A stretch of DNA of 64,000 nt from the NCBI GenBank assembly GCA_017163975.1, contig JAFFSR010000373.1, forward strand, positions 1,853,501-1,917,500, read 5' to 3'. Origin of the DNA: Anastatus disparis (Eukaryota > Arthropoda > Insecta > Hymenoptera > Eupelmidae). A program made the translations under genes and the position numbers. Every line of letters starts with the position of its first letter. Position 1 is the first letter of the stretch. Below are positions 36,401 through 47,915 of this stretch, piece after piece. The notes under the pieces are model-generated. The model made no database searches. It saw only the letters and a list, made by a program, of their open reading frames with translations, and was not told the origin of the DNA.

Positions 36401-36899
36401 ATTTTTTTTTAACTATTAATAATTGAATTTATTGATTTGTTGATTGTAATTCTTTAATAATTTATTTTATTTCCGCAATTCAATCCAAAATATCCTTAAT
36501 TTATAATCCTTCAGTTGAAAATTGAGGCAGCACACTAATTATAACACATCCAAAATAATTTATAGCAGCATCATCAGTGTCACAACCAAATTTTAAAATT
36601 GCTAAGCATAAACTTTCAAAACGAATGTCAGGAAAAAGTAGTTAACATTGTAAAAGAATTTTTTTATTACAGATAACTATTATGGGAAAAACTTTTTTGA
36701 AAATAAAATCATATAATCAAATTATCCATCAAAAAGTAAAACCATTCCTTAAAAATCTTTAAGATTTTTATCAGTATTAATATTAGCAATTTTTCCTAAA
36801 TTAGAATTTTTTTTATTTTAAGTAACATAGAAAAAATAACCTGTTTGTGTAACTGATTAAAAACTGCTCACTTGTTTAAAAAAAATCTGGTGGCACTCA

Positions 36900-36906
36900 T
36901 ATATAT

Positions 36907-36937
<31 letters not shown>

Positions 36938-37060
36938 CCTGTGTGTGTGTGTGTGTGTGTGTGCGTGCATGTGAATTGACATAAAATATCCCATGTATAT
37001 GTATATACATATATTCATAAGCCCATGTGTGTGCGTGCATGCGCCTTGACAGGAACAGCC

Positions 37061-37096
<36 letters not shown>

Positions 37097-37783
37097 AAAA
37101 ATATATACAAACTCAAGTACGTGTGTCATGCATGTAAATTGACATGAAACGTCCCGTGTATATAAACCTGTGTGTATGTGCGCGCGTGTGAATTAACATT
37201 AAATATCCCATGTATATGTGTACACAGATATACACATATATATATGTGTATATATATATATATTCATAAGCCCATGTGTGTGCGTACATGCGAATGGACA
37301 GAAACGGTCCCATATATATAAATACAAATTTCAAATACATGTTTAGATGTGTTTGCGTGTTCGAGTTGACGAGATATGTCAAATATATGAAAACCGGTGC
37401 GTGCGTGTTGACATGATACGTCCCATATATGTGAAACTAAGGGCGCTTGGATAGGTGTGTTAGAGTTGTCATGAAATGTCCCATATATATAAACCTGTAT
37501 AGGCGTGGGTAATAATTGACGTAAAAATCCTATGTATATTAACGTGTGTGCATGCATGCAAATCGATATGAAATGTACCATATGTATAAACCTGTGTGTG
37601 TGTGCGTGCGTTCGAATTGACATGGAAAATCCTATGTATATTAACGTACGTGTGCATGCATGCGAATCGACATGAAATGTCCAATATATATAAACCTGTG
37701 TGTTTGTATGCGTTTGAATTGACATTAAAAATCCCATGTATATTAGCGTGTGTGTGCATGCATGCGCAACGACATGTACTGTC

Positions 37784-37858
<75 letters not shown>

Positions 37859-38209
37859 TGTAAACGACATGAAATATCTCATATATATATACCTGTATGT
37901 GCGTACGTTCCAATCGACGTGAAAAATCCAATATTTATTAAAGTTTGTGTGCATGCATGCGAATTGACATGAAATGTCCCATATATATGTAAACCTGTGT
38001 GTGTGCGTTCGAATTGACGTAAAAAATCCTATATATATTAACGTGCGTGTGCATGCATGCGAATCGACATGAAATGTCCCATATATATATATAAACCTAA
38101 GGTTTCTAGGATGGGTGTGTGCATGTTGTCATAAAATGTCCCACATATATAAAAAAGCCTGTCATTATGAGTATGTACGAGTTGACATGAAATGTCCCAT
38201 ATATAATCC

Positions 38210-38241
<32 letters not shown>

Positions 38242-38577
38242 TGTGTGCGTACGCATTGGCATGAAATGTCCCATGTATATAAACCTGTGTGTGTGCTTTC
38301 GAATTGACGTGAAAAATCATATGTTTATTAACGTGCGTGTGCTTGCATGCGAATCGACATGAAATGTCCTATATATGTAAATCTAAGGGTACACGAATGG
38401 GTGTGTGCGTGTTGTCATGAAATGTACCACATATAAAGAAAACCTGTACTTATGAGTACGTGCTAACCGACATGAAATATCCCATGTATGTATGTATGTA
38501 TGTATGTATATATATATACATATATATAAACCAAAATATATACGGGTCAACGGGTGCAAGTTGACATGAAACGGACC

Positions 38578-38617
<40 letters not shown>

Positions 38618-38665
38618 ACTTGTCCGTATGTGTGCGTGTGGGTCGACATGAAATGTTGCATATAT
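36900..38665. repeat. Compound satellite, reverse orientation
   Basis: Same unit as 28640-30300 in reverse complement: TTGACATGAAATGTCCCATATATAT with (TA)n and (TG)n slots and GTGTGCATGCATGCGAAT. About 19 units. The frames in it are simple repeat translations. Confidence 0.9.
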
Positions 38666-38689
38666 ATGTAATAAAGTAAAGTATTAAAT

Positions 38690-39095
38690 AAAGTAAAGTA
38701 AAATCAAGATTGAATTTAATTATTAAGTAGAGTATGATCTTATTACCTTGCTAATTATATATCATCTTATTCCCGTATCACAAATAAAATTGAATACATT
38801 CTTTCTTAATCAACGGTATTTAATAGAGTTCTCGGCTACACGCCGTGAGTTTCGTCGTACCAGACGTCCGGGAGGCAGAGCTTCAAAGCGAAGTTCTGCC
38901 ATAGAATTAAATATTGTTTAACTGATTTTCTTTGTCAGAAATAGATAGACGAAGTAGATTGGCGGTATTAAATTATGCTGATCGACTATAAACCGAAAGT
39001 CAGTTATTTAACGGTAAGTGCACGTATACTTGAAGAGAGTACACGTGAAACCCACAAATATATTTGATTTAGTTCGTTTAAATATATTCCCCGTT
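38690..39095 (+). mobile_element. Partial LTR ending CCCCGTTACA
   Basis: The segment has a poly-A signal-like AATAAAATTGAATACATTC. It also has two strong hairpins, one of which is GGCAGAGCTTC/GAAGTTCTGCC at 38873-38899, and it ends ATTCCCCGTTACA at 39095. This is the usual 3' end of a Gypsy or BEL LTR. The left part merges into the satellite, so it is a truncated solo LTR. Family not determined. Confidence 0.4.
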
Positions 39096-39803
39096 ACATG
39101 ACAAAGAAATAAGCATTTTGTTTACAAATAATAAATGTTTCATACTTATCAAATGACTATATGGAATGATTTGTTGTGACATGCTAATATAAATTATAAA
39201 TAAATTATAGTGATTTGTAATATAATTTTTAATTTAATAATGTAGTTATTCATTAAGTTTTAAAAAAACAAAGATTCAATTTTTTGAATTTTTTTATCAA
39301 GAATATTAAAAAATTTTTAGTCTAATGTATTTTGTTATTATTACATTATAAAAGATACATGACATATGAAATGAAATTAAAGTTGGATGCTTATTTAACG
39401 TATTTTTCTCGAACGTTTTAACACAATTGATAATTATTAATTATTATTTACTGAATTATAAACAACCTAATCACTACTCACATAAAAATATCCTTTTTTT
39501 TGTTGTGTTACGTTTAAAACAATTTGTTTATTGAATAAAAATTATTAAATATTTACAATCAATAATAATAATGATGTAATTACTTTATTGTTCTTAAAAA
39601 TTAATATGTGCTTGACATGCACACTTAGCCACGGTAATTGGGTCTTTGCATGAAAACATGTATTATATCCGTCTCGTAGAATACGGAAAAATAAAAGATC
39701 CGTATTTTTTTTTAATTATGATGAATTGTAAAAGTTATAGCCGGTATAGATTGATAAAATTTATATATATATATATAGTGACAATGTACATGGCGTGACA
39801 ATA

Positions 39804-40425
39804 CCCTGTAAAAAAGTCCATATGGAATTCCATGTGTAACTAGATGGGAATTCCAGTGGAATCAGATAGAAATTCCATGTGAGATTCTATATGAAATATC
39901 AGATACGATTGTATGTAAAATAATATTAAAAATTTTTTACGGCGTTTCTTTCTGTAATGTACGCAAATATATGCCATCAAAGTATTCCCGTCCTTCTGAT
40001 ATTTTTCTTTTACAAATTAAGAAAATGCAACTTTCAGGTGTCTATACGAATTGTTATTATGTCTCGACACCTCATAACATTTTTCCTATAGAAGCATAAG
40101 AAAAAGCTAATGAGATACAAAAATTATCTTACATTTGCGAATTTCATTTTAATAGTAGGGCTAGTTTATCATTAATAGTACTAAAAATTTTTATACTGAA
40201 AGGGTACTGTTGATAAATTTAGATTCGTTTAAGATAAAAGATTACCGAATAAAATTTCGAAGAATTTGAAATATTATTTTATTTTCCTTTTCAATTGTAC
40301 ATTTCTAAAAGGTGAATCCCCGTATCTTTATATGTGAAATTCCCGAGGAAATTCCATGTCATGTTCGATATGTAATTCTATGAAGAAATCCCACATGGAA
40401 TTCCATATGGACTTTCTTAACAGGG
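39804..40425. mobile_element. CCCTGT-family MITE with CATATGGAATTCCATG ends
   Basis: The left end CCCTGTAAAAAAGTCCATAT and right end ATATGGACTTTCTTAACAGGG are inverted repeats, flanked by TA on both sides. Subterminal words (GGAATTCCATGTG) are themselves palindromic. A second right half of the same family ends at 43015 (TGGACTTTTTCAACAGGG). Confidence 0.75.
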
Positions 40426-40656
40426 TATCTTTTTATTTTAACTCTATATCTGAAATTATGTGTTCTACATTATAATCGTCAGATATATATTAGAAAATAA
40501 TGTTACTTCGATTCTCTTCATTCTAATAGTATGGCTATTTCCTAATTAAAATTAATTATCATTTTGTAGCTAAAGCCCATTACTCATAGTAACTTTTGAT
40601 TTGTTTTACTATCTCATAAACAAAAATTTCGGATTAAAATTTTGGAAGACATTTAA

Positions 40657-41059
40657 GAGCATGACGAAGCTGTTCGCCTTCTAATAATATTTCCAATCTT
40701 AACTTAAGAATAAACGATGCGTTTAATTGAGTTTTTTTGCTATAAAGAAAAAATTTGTAAGATTAAACTCTAGTGCGGACAACTCAAGAAAACTACCAAA
40801 ATATTATACATACAAAGTTATAATAAAAACTTTCAATATATCGTATTTTAAGGTTAGGTTTGTCGAGTTTGATATCTAATTTCCAATCCAAGCTCATAAA
40901 AAAATAACAAGTCCAAATGATTTTTTATTTTAACAAAAATTATTGTACTAATATAACTTTAGTGCGGACAAGTCATTATATTTGTTTGATCCAAGAATTT
41001 AAAAAGATATCGATAAAATAAAAAAGGCAAAACTCGATTGCTGCAGCTCCGACATGCCG
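40657..41059. mobile_element. TTAA MITE, family GAGCATGACGAAGCTG, copy 2
   Basis: 403 bp, the same length as the copy at 21415 and in the same orientation. Flanked by TTAA (40653-40656 and 41060-41063). Confidence 0.8.
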
Positions 41060-41122
41060 TTAAATATTTGTGTGCATCTAATTTTCATTACACGCTCTTA
41101 ACAGCTAAATTACAGGTATGAT

Positions 41123-42433
41123 TGTAACGTTTGGCTTTTCTGGCGGTTGCCGTAGACAACTCGTTGACGTCGGTGGCATCAGACTTTCACTTTTTACCTG
41201 AGGGTTGATGCTGGAAGATGGTCGGTCGGAGGTTCGAATAAGCCAAAGTTCAAACTTATAAACTAAATTGAAATTACTGAATTTAATAAAAATAAAAATG
41301 AGTTCAAGAATGAAAAGTTAACTGTAATAAAAGAAATAAAAATTTAACTGTAATTAATATTAAAGGAAAAAGAAATTTACTATTGCGTTTAAATAACAAT
41401 TAAATTGATGAAATAACAAATCTTAAAACTAAAGCGGTAAATGACGGGGCGGATTTACAGGACAGGTTTAGCGGAACTGGTAAATGAGTATGAGTCGTGC
41501 ATTTTATATTTTTCACAATAAATGTTCTTTGCGTTTATTGAGTTGATCTTAAAACTAATACAAGGTTGATCAATTAAATGATTATCTCGGGAAAATTGGC
41601 CGGAAACGACGGTACGCAAAAATATGAATAATCAAAATAATACAAAAATTAAATTATATCTTTTAGGCGGTCGGTATTAGTTTTACCGGTAATGCAGTTT
41701 AACAAAATCATACTTAACAATAAATTCCGAACGGTATCGGTTACAAACTAAAAGGAAAGATATACTATTTACAGGTTACGAAATATAATTGATCTCTTTC
41801 TGGCGGTCGGTATTTATTCTTACCGATGGCGCGGTTTTTAACAATCTTATTATTAATAAATTCCGAACGGTATCGGTTACAAACTAGCGTAAAAAGAAAA
41901 ATAAACCATTTACAGGCTACAATATTATCGACGGTTAGCACGGTTGGAATCTACTTTACCGGCGGCGGATAATATGAGCGGTGTCTCCGTGACATTCGGT
42001 ACAGGCATAAGGTACAGGCTGGTGTCAGAGGGAGACAGGAAAGGTTACCTCCAAGTCTTAAAGTAGACATGGAGGGGATGTGCTAGTCGTGCATACTCGC
42101 ATCGACTAGCGGAGGATCTACCCCGACCGAGAAGGTGGTGGTAGTTGTCAGGATTCAGTGTCGGGCAATCCCACCCTTACACTGACGGAGAGGTTGGAGG
42201 CTAACGTAGGGCAATCCCACCCTTACGTAGCTTAAGACAGGAATACGGGTGAAGGTAACTCCCACTGTGTCGAGCAATCCCACTCTTACACAATGGAAGG
42301 GGAGACGAGTCCAAAGGCTGGCTCGGCGGCTTGCTTATATATGCTATGGAGCTCGCTATTCCCATTGCGGGAGTAGCGCCTCGTAGCGGCTAAGTATATG
42401 AACTATGTCTAGCGCGATTTTTGAATCGTCGCA
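41123..42433. mobile_element. Solo LTR, 1.3 kb, GC-richer, with 4-bp duplication TGAT
   Basis: Starts TGTAACGTTTGGCTTTTCTG and ends GAATCGTCGCA; TGAT lies on both sides (41119-41122 and 42434-42437). TG...CA ends and a 4-bp duplication fit a Gypsy-type LTR. It contains a direct repeat of ~140 bp (GGCGGTCGGTATT, at 41667 and 41812) and three short hairpins (42155-42296). There is no coding region, so this is a solo LTR. Which strand is sense is not settled. Confidence 0.65.
42155..42296. other. Three tandem hairpins with near-constant loop and different stems
   Basis: Each has the loop GGGCAATCCCACCCTT, or GAGCAATCCCACTCTT in the third. The stems are TCAGTGT/ACACTGA (42155-42185), GCTAACGTA/TACGTAGC with a bulged A (42200-42231), and CCA.TGTGT/ACACA.TGG (42262-42296). 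Stem sequences differ but stay complementary while the loop is kept. This suggests a structure acting as RNA of the retroelement, or a bound DNA cruciform. Confidence 0.6.
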
Positions 42434-42437
42434 TGAT

Positions 42438-43015
42438 TCTACATGAAATTTAGTGTGCAATTCGATGTGGAATTCAATATTACGTTCCACATCAAATTCT
42501 ATGGGGGAATTTCATATGCGATTCTATGGGGAATGCTATGTTACGTTCCATACGCAATTCCATGGGGCGATTCTGTTGGGAATTCTATGCTGCGTTCCTC
42601 GCTGCGTTCCATATGGGATTCCCTGCTAAATTCCCCATACATAAAGTATATGTGGAAACTCCACATATACTTTATACAAGCAAAGAAATAAGCTTGTTAG
42701 ATTATGCAAAAATAATACAAAATAATCTTATTATCATTGATACGAAAATAATCTTTCATTGACACATTTTATTTTAATAGTAGGGTAAGTTATTGTTGAT
42801 AAGCTTGGATTCGTTTAAGAAAAAAGATAGTGGATTAAAATTCCAATGACATTAAAATATTATTTTATTTTCCGTTTTAATTGTACACGTCTAAAATGTA
42901 CATTCCAGGTACTTTTCATGTATTCAATGTTATATTTTGAATTTTATGTGAAATCTCACATGGAATTCCATGTGGAAATTGTACATGGAATTCCATATGG
43001 ACTTTTTCAACAGGG
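42438..43015. mobile_element. CCCTGT-family MITE, second copy with lost left end
   Basis: Homologous to 40100-40425 over TTTTAATAGTAGGG...TTCGTTTAAGA...TATTATTTTATTTTCC. It ends TGGACTTTTTCAACAGGG at 43015, followed by TA. The left part is full of words such as GGAATTC(C/T)ATG and GCGTTCC, again self-complementary. Small frames here are repeat translations. Confidence 0.6.
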
Positions 43016-43155
43016 TACAATTTTAACTGTTGCTATCTCTTAAAGTTTTCATTTTTACGATAAAAGAAAAAACACGTGTCCTTTCTGATGTTTCTTTTTT
43101 CTAAATGACGGATATAATGGAATTAAAAAAAAATTGTTCATGCAAGGACCCAATT

Positions 43156-44019
43156 GCAAGTGAAACCAAAGCGTCTGCATTAATATATATATTTTTAAAA
43201 TTTTGATTGCATTATAATACTTTGCATCAGTGGTGTAGTCCACGTAGGTATTCTTAAATATATTAATAATACTTTATGTGATAAGGGAGTAAAGTCGCAT
43301 ATTTCTTTCGAGGGAAGGTTTGTGACCCGAACGAGCAAAGCGAAGCGAGGGAGAAATAAACTTTATTTTCCAATGGCATGATCGATTTAATTTCTATCCC
43401 AGCAATGGCCAATTTATTAACTTAAAAAAAGCGGGCTCAGTAAAAAAAAATTGGTATTGGAATTTTATTGATAGCATTTCATAAATAGTGTATAATATTG
43501 ATTTTTCTTAAAATTTTATATTTTTCTAATTACTTTTATTAATTTTTTAATAAGTAGTTTAATATATATTGTTATTTTATTTTAATAATGAAATATCAAT
43601 ATTTTATGAATACAATATAATTTTATAAAAATTTACACAATTTTTTCAATTTAACAAGTTTCTAATTTAACTAAAATAAAGTATTTTCATACAGCAGAAA
43701 AAATGCAATGCTTTATTTCCGCAAGAAGTCAGAAGTTATTTATACATTAGATCATTTTATGTATATTTACAAACAAATCATCAGTAAATATCAGAATATA
43801 ACTAATGTATTTAATGTTTTAATCTTTGAACATCACGAATTTGAAGTAAATAGGAAAAGTTGTAATACTCCGCCAACTTGCCGTAAAGAGCGCTACCACG
43901 CTCCCTAATTATACTTTTGACCTGCTTTTCGAGTTCATAAAGTGACCTATTTTCGGGGTAACAATAAGATTATTCATTTGCTCTCTATTATAGTTAATAT
44001 ATTATTTTACAGAATATAA
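43156..44019. other. AT-rich spacer
   Basis: No gene. A short GC-richer stretch (43310-43360, CGAACGAGCAAAGCGAAGCGAGG) has no recognisable function. Confidence 0.4.
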
Positions 44020-45150
44020 CCCTGCTAAAAAGTCAATATGGAATTTCATGTTGGAATCCCACGTAAAATCCTGTGTAATATCTGCATAAAATAATAATTA
44101 TGATTTCCAAGTAAAAAAAAAAGATAGAAAAAGATTACCTTCTTTTATATTTTATTGAAAATTTTCCAGGAAATTATTCCATGATATTTATCTAAAGTAT
44201 ATTACTGCACTACCAACGGAAAAACGAATTGATGATTGAAGACAAGTCTATCCGTCTTTACGTCATCAGATGTTTCTCTAAACTTTAAGATCCCTTATAT
44301 AAGTTTCAAGTGAAAAAATATATAAAGCCAAAGCCAGTAGGTCGAATTGTAAAAGCTCTCCATTCTTGAGAGACTTGACACTACGAGGTATTTAATTTTT
44401 CGTTTTTTCCTTTTACTACCAAATAATTATTTAGTTATTATTTCGAGACATTTTAATGAAATTCCAGAAATTTGTTTTTCAATTTTTTTTTAATCGGAAA
44501 AAACTCATAAAAAGAATACATATTTTCAAATATTTATTCTTTCACATACAGTTTCAAATGGAATTGCATTTAAAAATTCACAGTACAATCGGCTGCATAT
44601 GGGGATGCGCTGTTGAATCGGCTGCATATGCACAGAAAAAAATTTGGCAATAAATAATTACCATATTTTGTTCGTATACGATTTCAGAAATAATCGAAAT
44701 AATATACTTCGAATTCGGTAAAGCGTTTTTCTAAAAATTGTAATATACCATTACATGAAGTTTTGAAATACCGTATACATTGAATTCTGTATTACAAGGA
44801 ACGTTGAAGTAAAAAATTACCACTTATTTTATTTACAAATTGAAAAATAGTAATGTTAGTTATAATTACATTTAGTATTTCAAAAGACATTAAAATCTCC
44901 TAATGCCAAATTTCTTTCTGTGTGGGGATGCGCTGTTAAATCAGCTGCATATGGGAATGCGCTGTTGAATCGGCTGCATATGGGAACGCGCTGTTGAATC
45001 GGCTGCATATAGGGATGCGCTGTTGAATCGGCTTCATATGGTGATGCGCTGTTGAATCGGCTGCACATAAAGATACACAGTTAAATCAACTGCTTAATAA
45101 TTATTGTTAAATATTGTGCAAATAAGCATCTGGATCGGAGCCTGTTATAA
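44020..45150. mobile_element. Probable CCCTG-family element with GGCTGCATAT minisatellite
   Basis: The left end is CCCTGCTAAAAAGTCAATATGG. The right end is not clear. The interior includes a segment related to the hairpin at 20600-20868 (AAGATCCCTTATATAAGTTTCAA). It also holds a ~30-bp tandem repeat, GGGATGCGCTGTTGAATCGGCTGCATAT (44930-45070), with one extra copy at 44590-44630. The open frame across the minisatellite is not a gene. Confidence 0.45.
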
Positions 45151-45209
45151 AAAAATTTTTTAAAAATGCTTAACTGACGAATCCTTTAAAAAATAACAGG
45201 CTTAAGTGA

Positions 45210-45490
45210 AATGCTTTATTAGAGTAAAAAATAAAAATGCAAGAGAGGACAAAAATGCAAGAAGCTGTAAAAAAAGTAGAAGAGCAAGATAGAGTAAGAA
45301 AAAGAACAAAGAAAAAACAAAAAGCGACGGCAAGCGAAAAAGACAGCGAGACAAAGAAAGAGAATGCATGGGAGAACAAAAAGAAGCGTAAGGGAGCAAG
45401 ACGAGGGGATGCTAGAAAAAGCATGAGAAAGCGTGAGAAAACGTTGGAAATCGGGAGAGAATGTAAGAGAGCAAGAGAGAGAGAGACCTA
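45210..45490 (+). other. Purine-rich tract
   Basis: About 280 bp with strong purine excess on the plus strand (AGAAAAAGAAC, GAGAGCAAGAGAGAGAGAG). It keeps an open frame of 84 codons of Lys/Glu/Arg, which is expected from composition alone. I do not call a gene. Confidence 0.5.
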
Positions 45491-45690
45491 GTTTGATACT
45501 TATAAAAAATGCTTATTAGAATTTATTTACTCACTTACACTTCAAAAATATAATCGATTCCTCTAGTCATATATGTAAAAAATACGAAAATTAAAGCAAC
45601 AAAAACGTACAAAATATTGTCATAAAGGAAAAAATGACGACTTGACATATGTCAAATGCAAAAAAACCATATGAATGACTAAATAAATTC
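45486..45690. mobile_element. Deleted copy of the ACTTAGTTTGATAC MITE
   Basis: Matches 6465-6655 and then jumps to the sequence equivalent to 6767-6795, so about 110 bp of the interior is gone. The right end runs into the GGCCC-A minisatellite. Confidence 0.65.
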
Positions 45691-45834
45691 TTAATTGAGC
45701 CCAAAAATCAAATAGAAAATAAGACCCAAAAAAAAGACTGAAAAAATAAAGCCCAAAAAATTAGGATAAAAACATAGCAACTATGAAAAAATAAGGCCCG
45801 AAAGATAAGGCAAAAAATTATGATATCTTCAAAT

Positions 45835-45900
45835 TCGCCTTGGTAAGACCTCGAGTGGCGCCTCACGTAGTAAATTATAGAAGCTTAGATGCTGGGTCAA
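45835..45900 (+). repeat. ISL2EU left terminal inverted repeat
   Basis: About 65 bp, TCGCCTTGGTAAGACCTCGA onward to GATGCTGGGT, matching 49572-49637 in reverse complement. It includes part of the transposase 5' leader. Confidence 0.9.
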
Positions 45901-45923
45901 AAGTAAACAAATACATATGTAAA

Positions 45924-47656
45924 ATGAAAAGTAAGAAAAATAAAAAGAGAAAATCTTCACGTTGGTGCTCTGTACCACAGTGTAAATTTGTAAAAGATAT
46001 TTCTTTACACAAATTTCCAAAAAATCGAAAGGTTTGCAATCAGTGGGTGATTGCTTGTAAAATAGGCAAGAAAATAACCTCTAATATGTTCGTGTGTGCA
46101 GCTCATTTCACCAGACAAGATTATATGCCCAGTAAGTAAACATAATTTTGTTTAATAAAATTACCAAAAATATCAATACTAAAATGTTCACAGGGCTCAA
46201 TACAAAACATCCTTCATTGAAACCATTGGCAGTTCCATCATTAAACCTGCCAAAAAGACCATTAGACAGAGTTTTAAGTGCAGAACAACTAAAACAAAAA
46301 TTTGAAAGATTAAAACGTTTTGAAAGAAGATCTGTGATGAATGAAATAAAGTAAGGTATCTTACTATACAATTTTTTTTTTTATAAATTACAAAATATTA
46401 ATAAAATTGTTTTTAGCGATGAAAGTATCAGTAAATTAAATACATCTGTGCAAGCAACTGCAAAAGAGTCGTTGGACAATCATGCTGTAGAAAATGACTC
46501 TTTATTTTCTTCACCTATGTATACGGAAGAAACTATTAAATACAATGAGAACGTAGATGCTTCTGATGACACTCCTATTAATGTAGAATCTTGCATTTGT
46601 TTTAAAGAAGATGAAGATGAAAATGATTATGATGAAGAATCTGCAGAAGTCACTGCTGCACGCATTCTTCTTGAATTAAAGACTAAGCATGTGAATGTTC
46701 AAAAAGCTAACATGTTAAACTGTGAAAGTGAACTGAGTAGTGGTAACTTAAATGTTTTTCCAAGTGTTAAAAAAGTGATTTTAATAGATTTATTGAAAAC
46801 AGATGATGATTTGAAAGTTTTTACTGGCATAAATAATTTATTATTAAATAATTTAATAAATGCAGTGAAACTTTGTGAAAAAAAAAGTTACCAATATGTT
46901 TATCCTGTCAAAGAAAGAATAGTGCTTACTTTATGTAAATTGAAATTAAATCTATCTTTCAAGTGTTTAGCTATATTGTTTGGAATGTCACGTCATACGT
47001 GCAGTAATATATTTTTAACAATGTTACAGACACTAGCATTTATTCTAAAATCTGCAATTTATTGGCCAACAAAAGAACAGATTTTGAAGAGTATGCCAAA
47101 GTGTTTTAAGAAATTTTCTAAAACGTATGTTGTGCTGGATTGTACAGAGATTCCAATAGAACGACCCAAATGTCTACGCTGTAGACTTCGATTGTATTCT
47201 CATTACAAAGGATGTGAAACAATTAAGTTCCTTGTAGGTATTTCTCCTTCTGGATTAATCATTTTTATTAGTGAAGCATATGGTGGAAGAGCTTCTGATA
47301 AAAGTATTTTTAATCAATCAAAGATTTTAAATAAACTGGAACCAACAAGAGATGGCATTATGGTTGATAAAGGCTTTGCTATCGAGGAAGAATGTGCTGA
47401 AGCGCATATAACATTATTTGTACCTCCAAAATTGGGTAAAAATAAACAGTTTTGTTCAGCTGATGTCACTAGCACAATTGAAATAGCTTCAGCAAGAGTG
47501 CATGTGGAGCGTTCAATTCAAAGAATAAAATTATTTGATATTTTAAAAAAGAAGATCTCTATCAAAATAGCGCCTTACATGAATGAAATATTTACAGTAG
47601 TTTGTGGAATTGTGAATTTATCTGAATCGATTATGTCAGATCATAAATTTGAATGA
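45924..47656 (+). CDS. ISL2EU transposase (THAP zinc finger + DDE_Tnp_4), three exons
   Basis: Exons 45924-46131, 46194-46350 and 46417-47656 give 534 residues; donors CA/GTAAGT and AA/GTAAGG, acceptors CACAG and TTTTAG, all phases agree. The start MKSKKNKKRKSS is chosen because the upstream frame lies in the terminal repeat. The N-terminal THAP domain is a C2CH finger: WCSVPQC, HKFP, W, VCAAHF. An acidic linker is followed by a helix-turn-helix region (LSFKCLAILFGMSRHTCSNI). The DDE core has Asp in VVLDCTEIP, Asp in GGRASDKSIF and Glu in HVERSIQRIK. It should bind the terminal repeats and carry out excision and integration. No disabling lesion is seen. Confidence 0.9.
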
Positions 47657-47915
47657 AATTATGATAAATTTAATGTATTATATATTTTTAAATGAATAAT
47701 AACTCATTTGTTTTAATCAAAAAATAAACTTTATTATAAAGAAGAGCAACATTTTATATTCTTATCACAAAAACGTTTTTTTTTCCTTCCTACTAATAAT
47801 ATATCAATAAATATAATTTTTTGAACATTGATACCTCTTTGGATTACACTAAATAAATTATTTCTTGTGAAAATATTAGATAACATATTCTAATAATAAT
47901 CAGTCTTTTACAAAA

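Larger units (their letters stand above)
39636..43155. mobile_element. MITE A copy 2, interrupted by nested elements
   Basis: Inverted ends AATTGGGTCTTTGCATGAA and TTCATGCAAGGACCCAATT. About 168 bp of the left part and 140 bp of the right part match copy 1 (2926-3230). Everything between 39804 and 43015 is inserted at a TA that is present on both sides. The nest is: MITE A, then CCCTGT-family material, then a TTAA MITE and a solo LTR. Confidence 0.8.

Noticed and set aside
44880..45068. 62-codon frame with repeated CSRFNSA
   Set aside because: Translation of the ~30-bp minisatellite.
45237..45491. 84-codon Lys/Glu-rich frame
   Set aside because: Explained by the purine-rich composition; no homology pattern and no borders.
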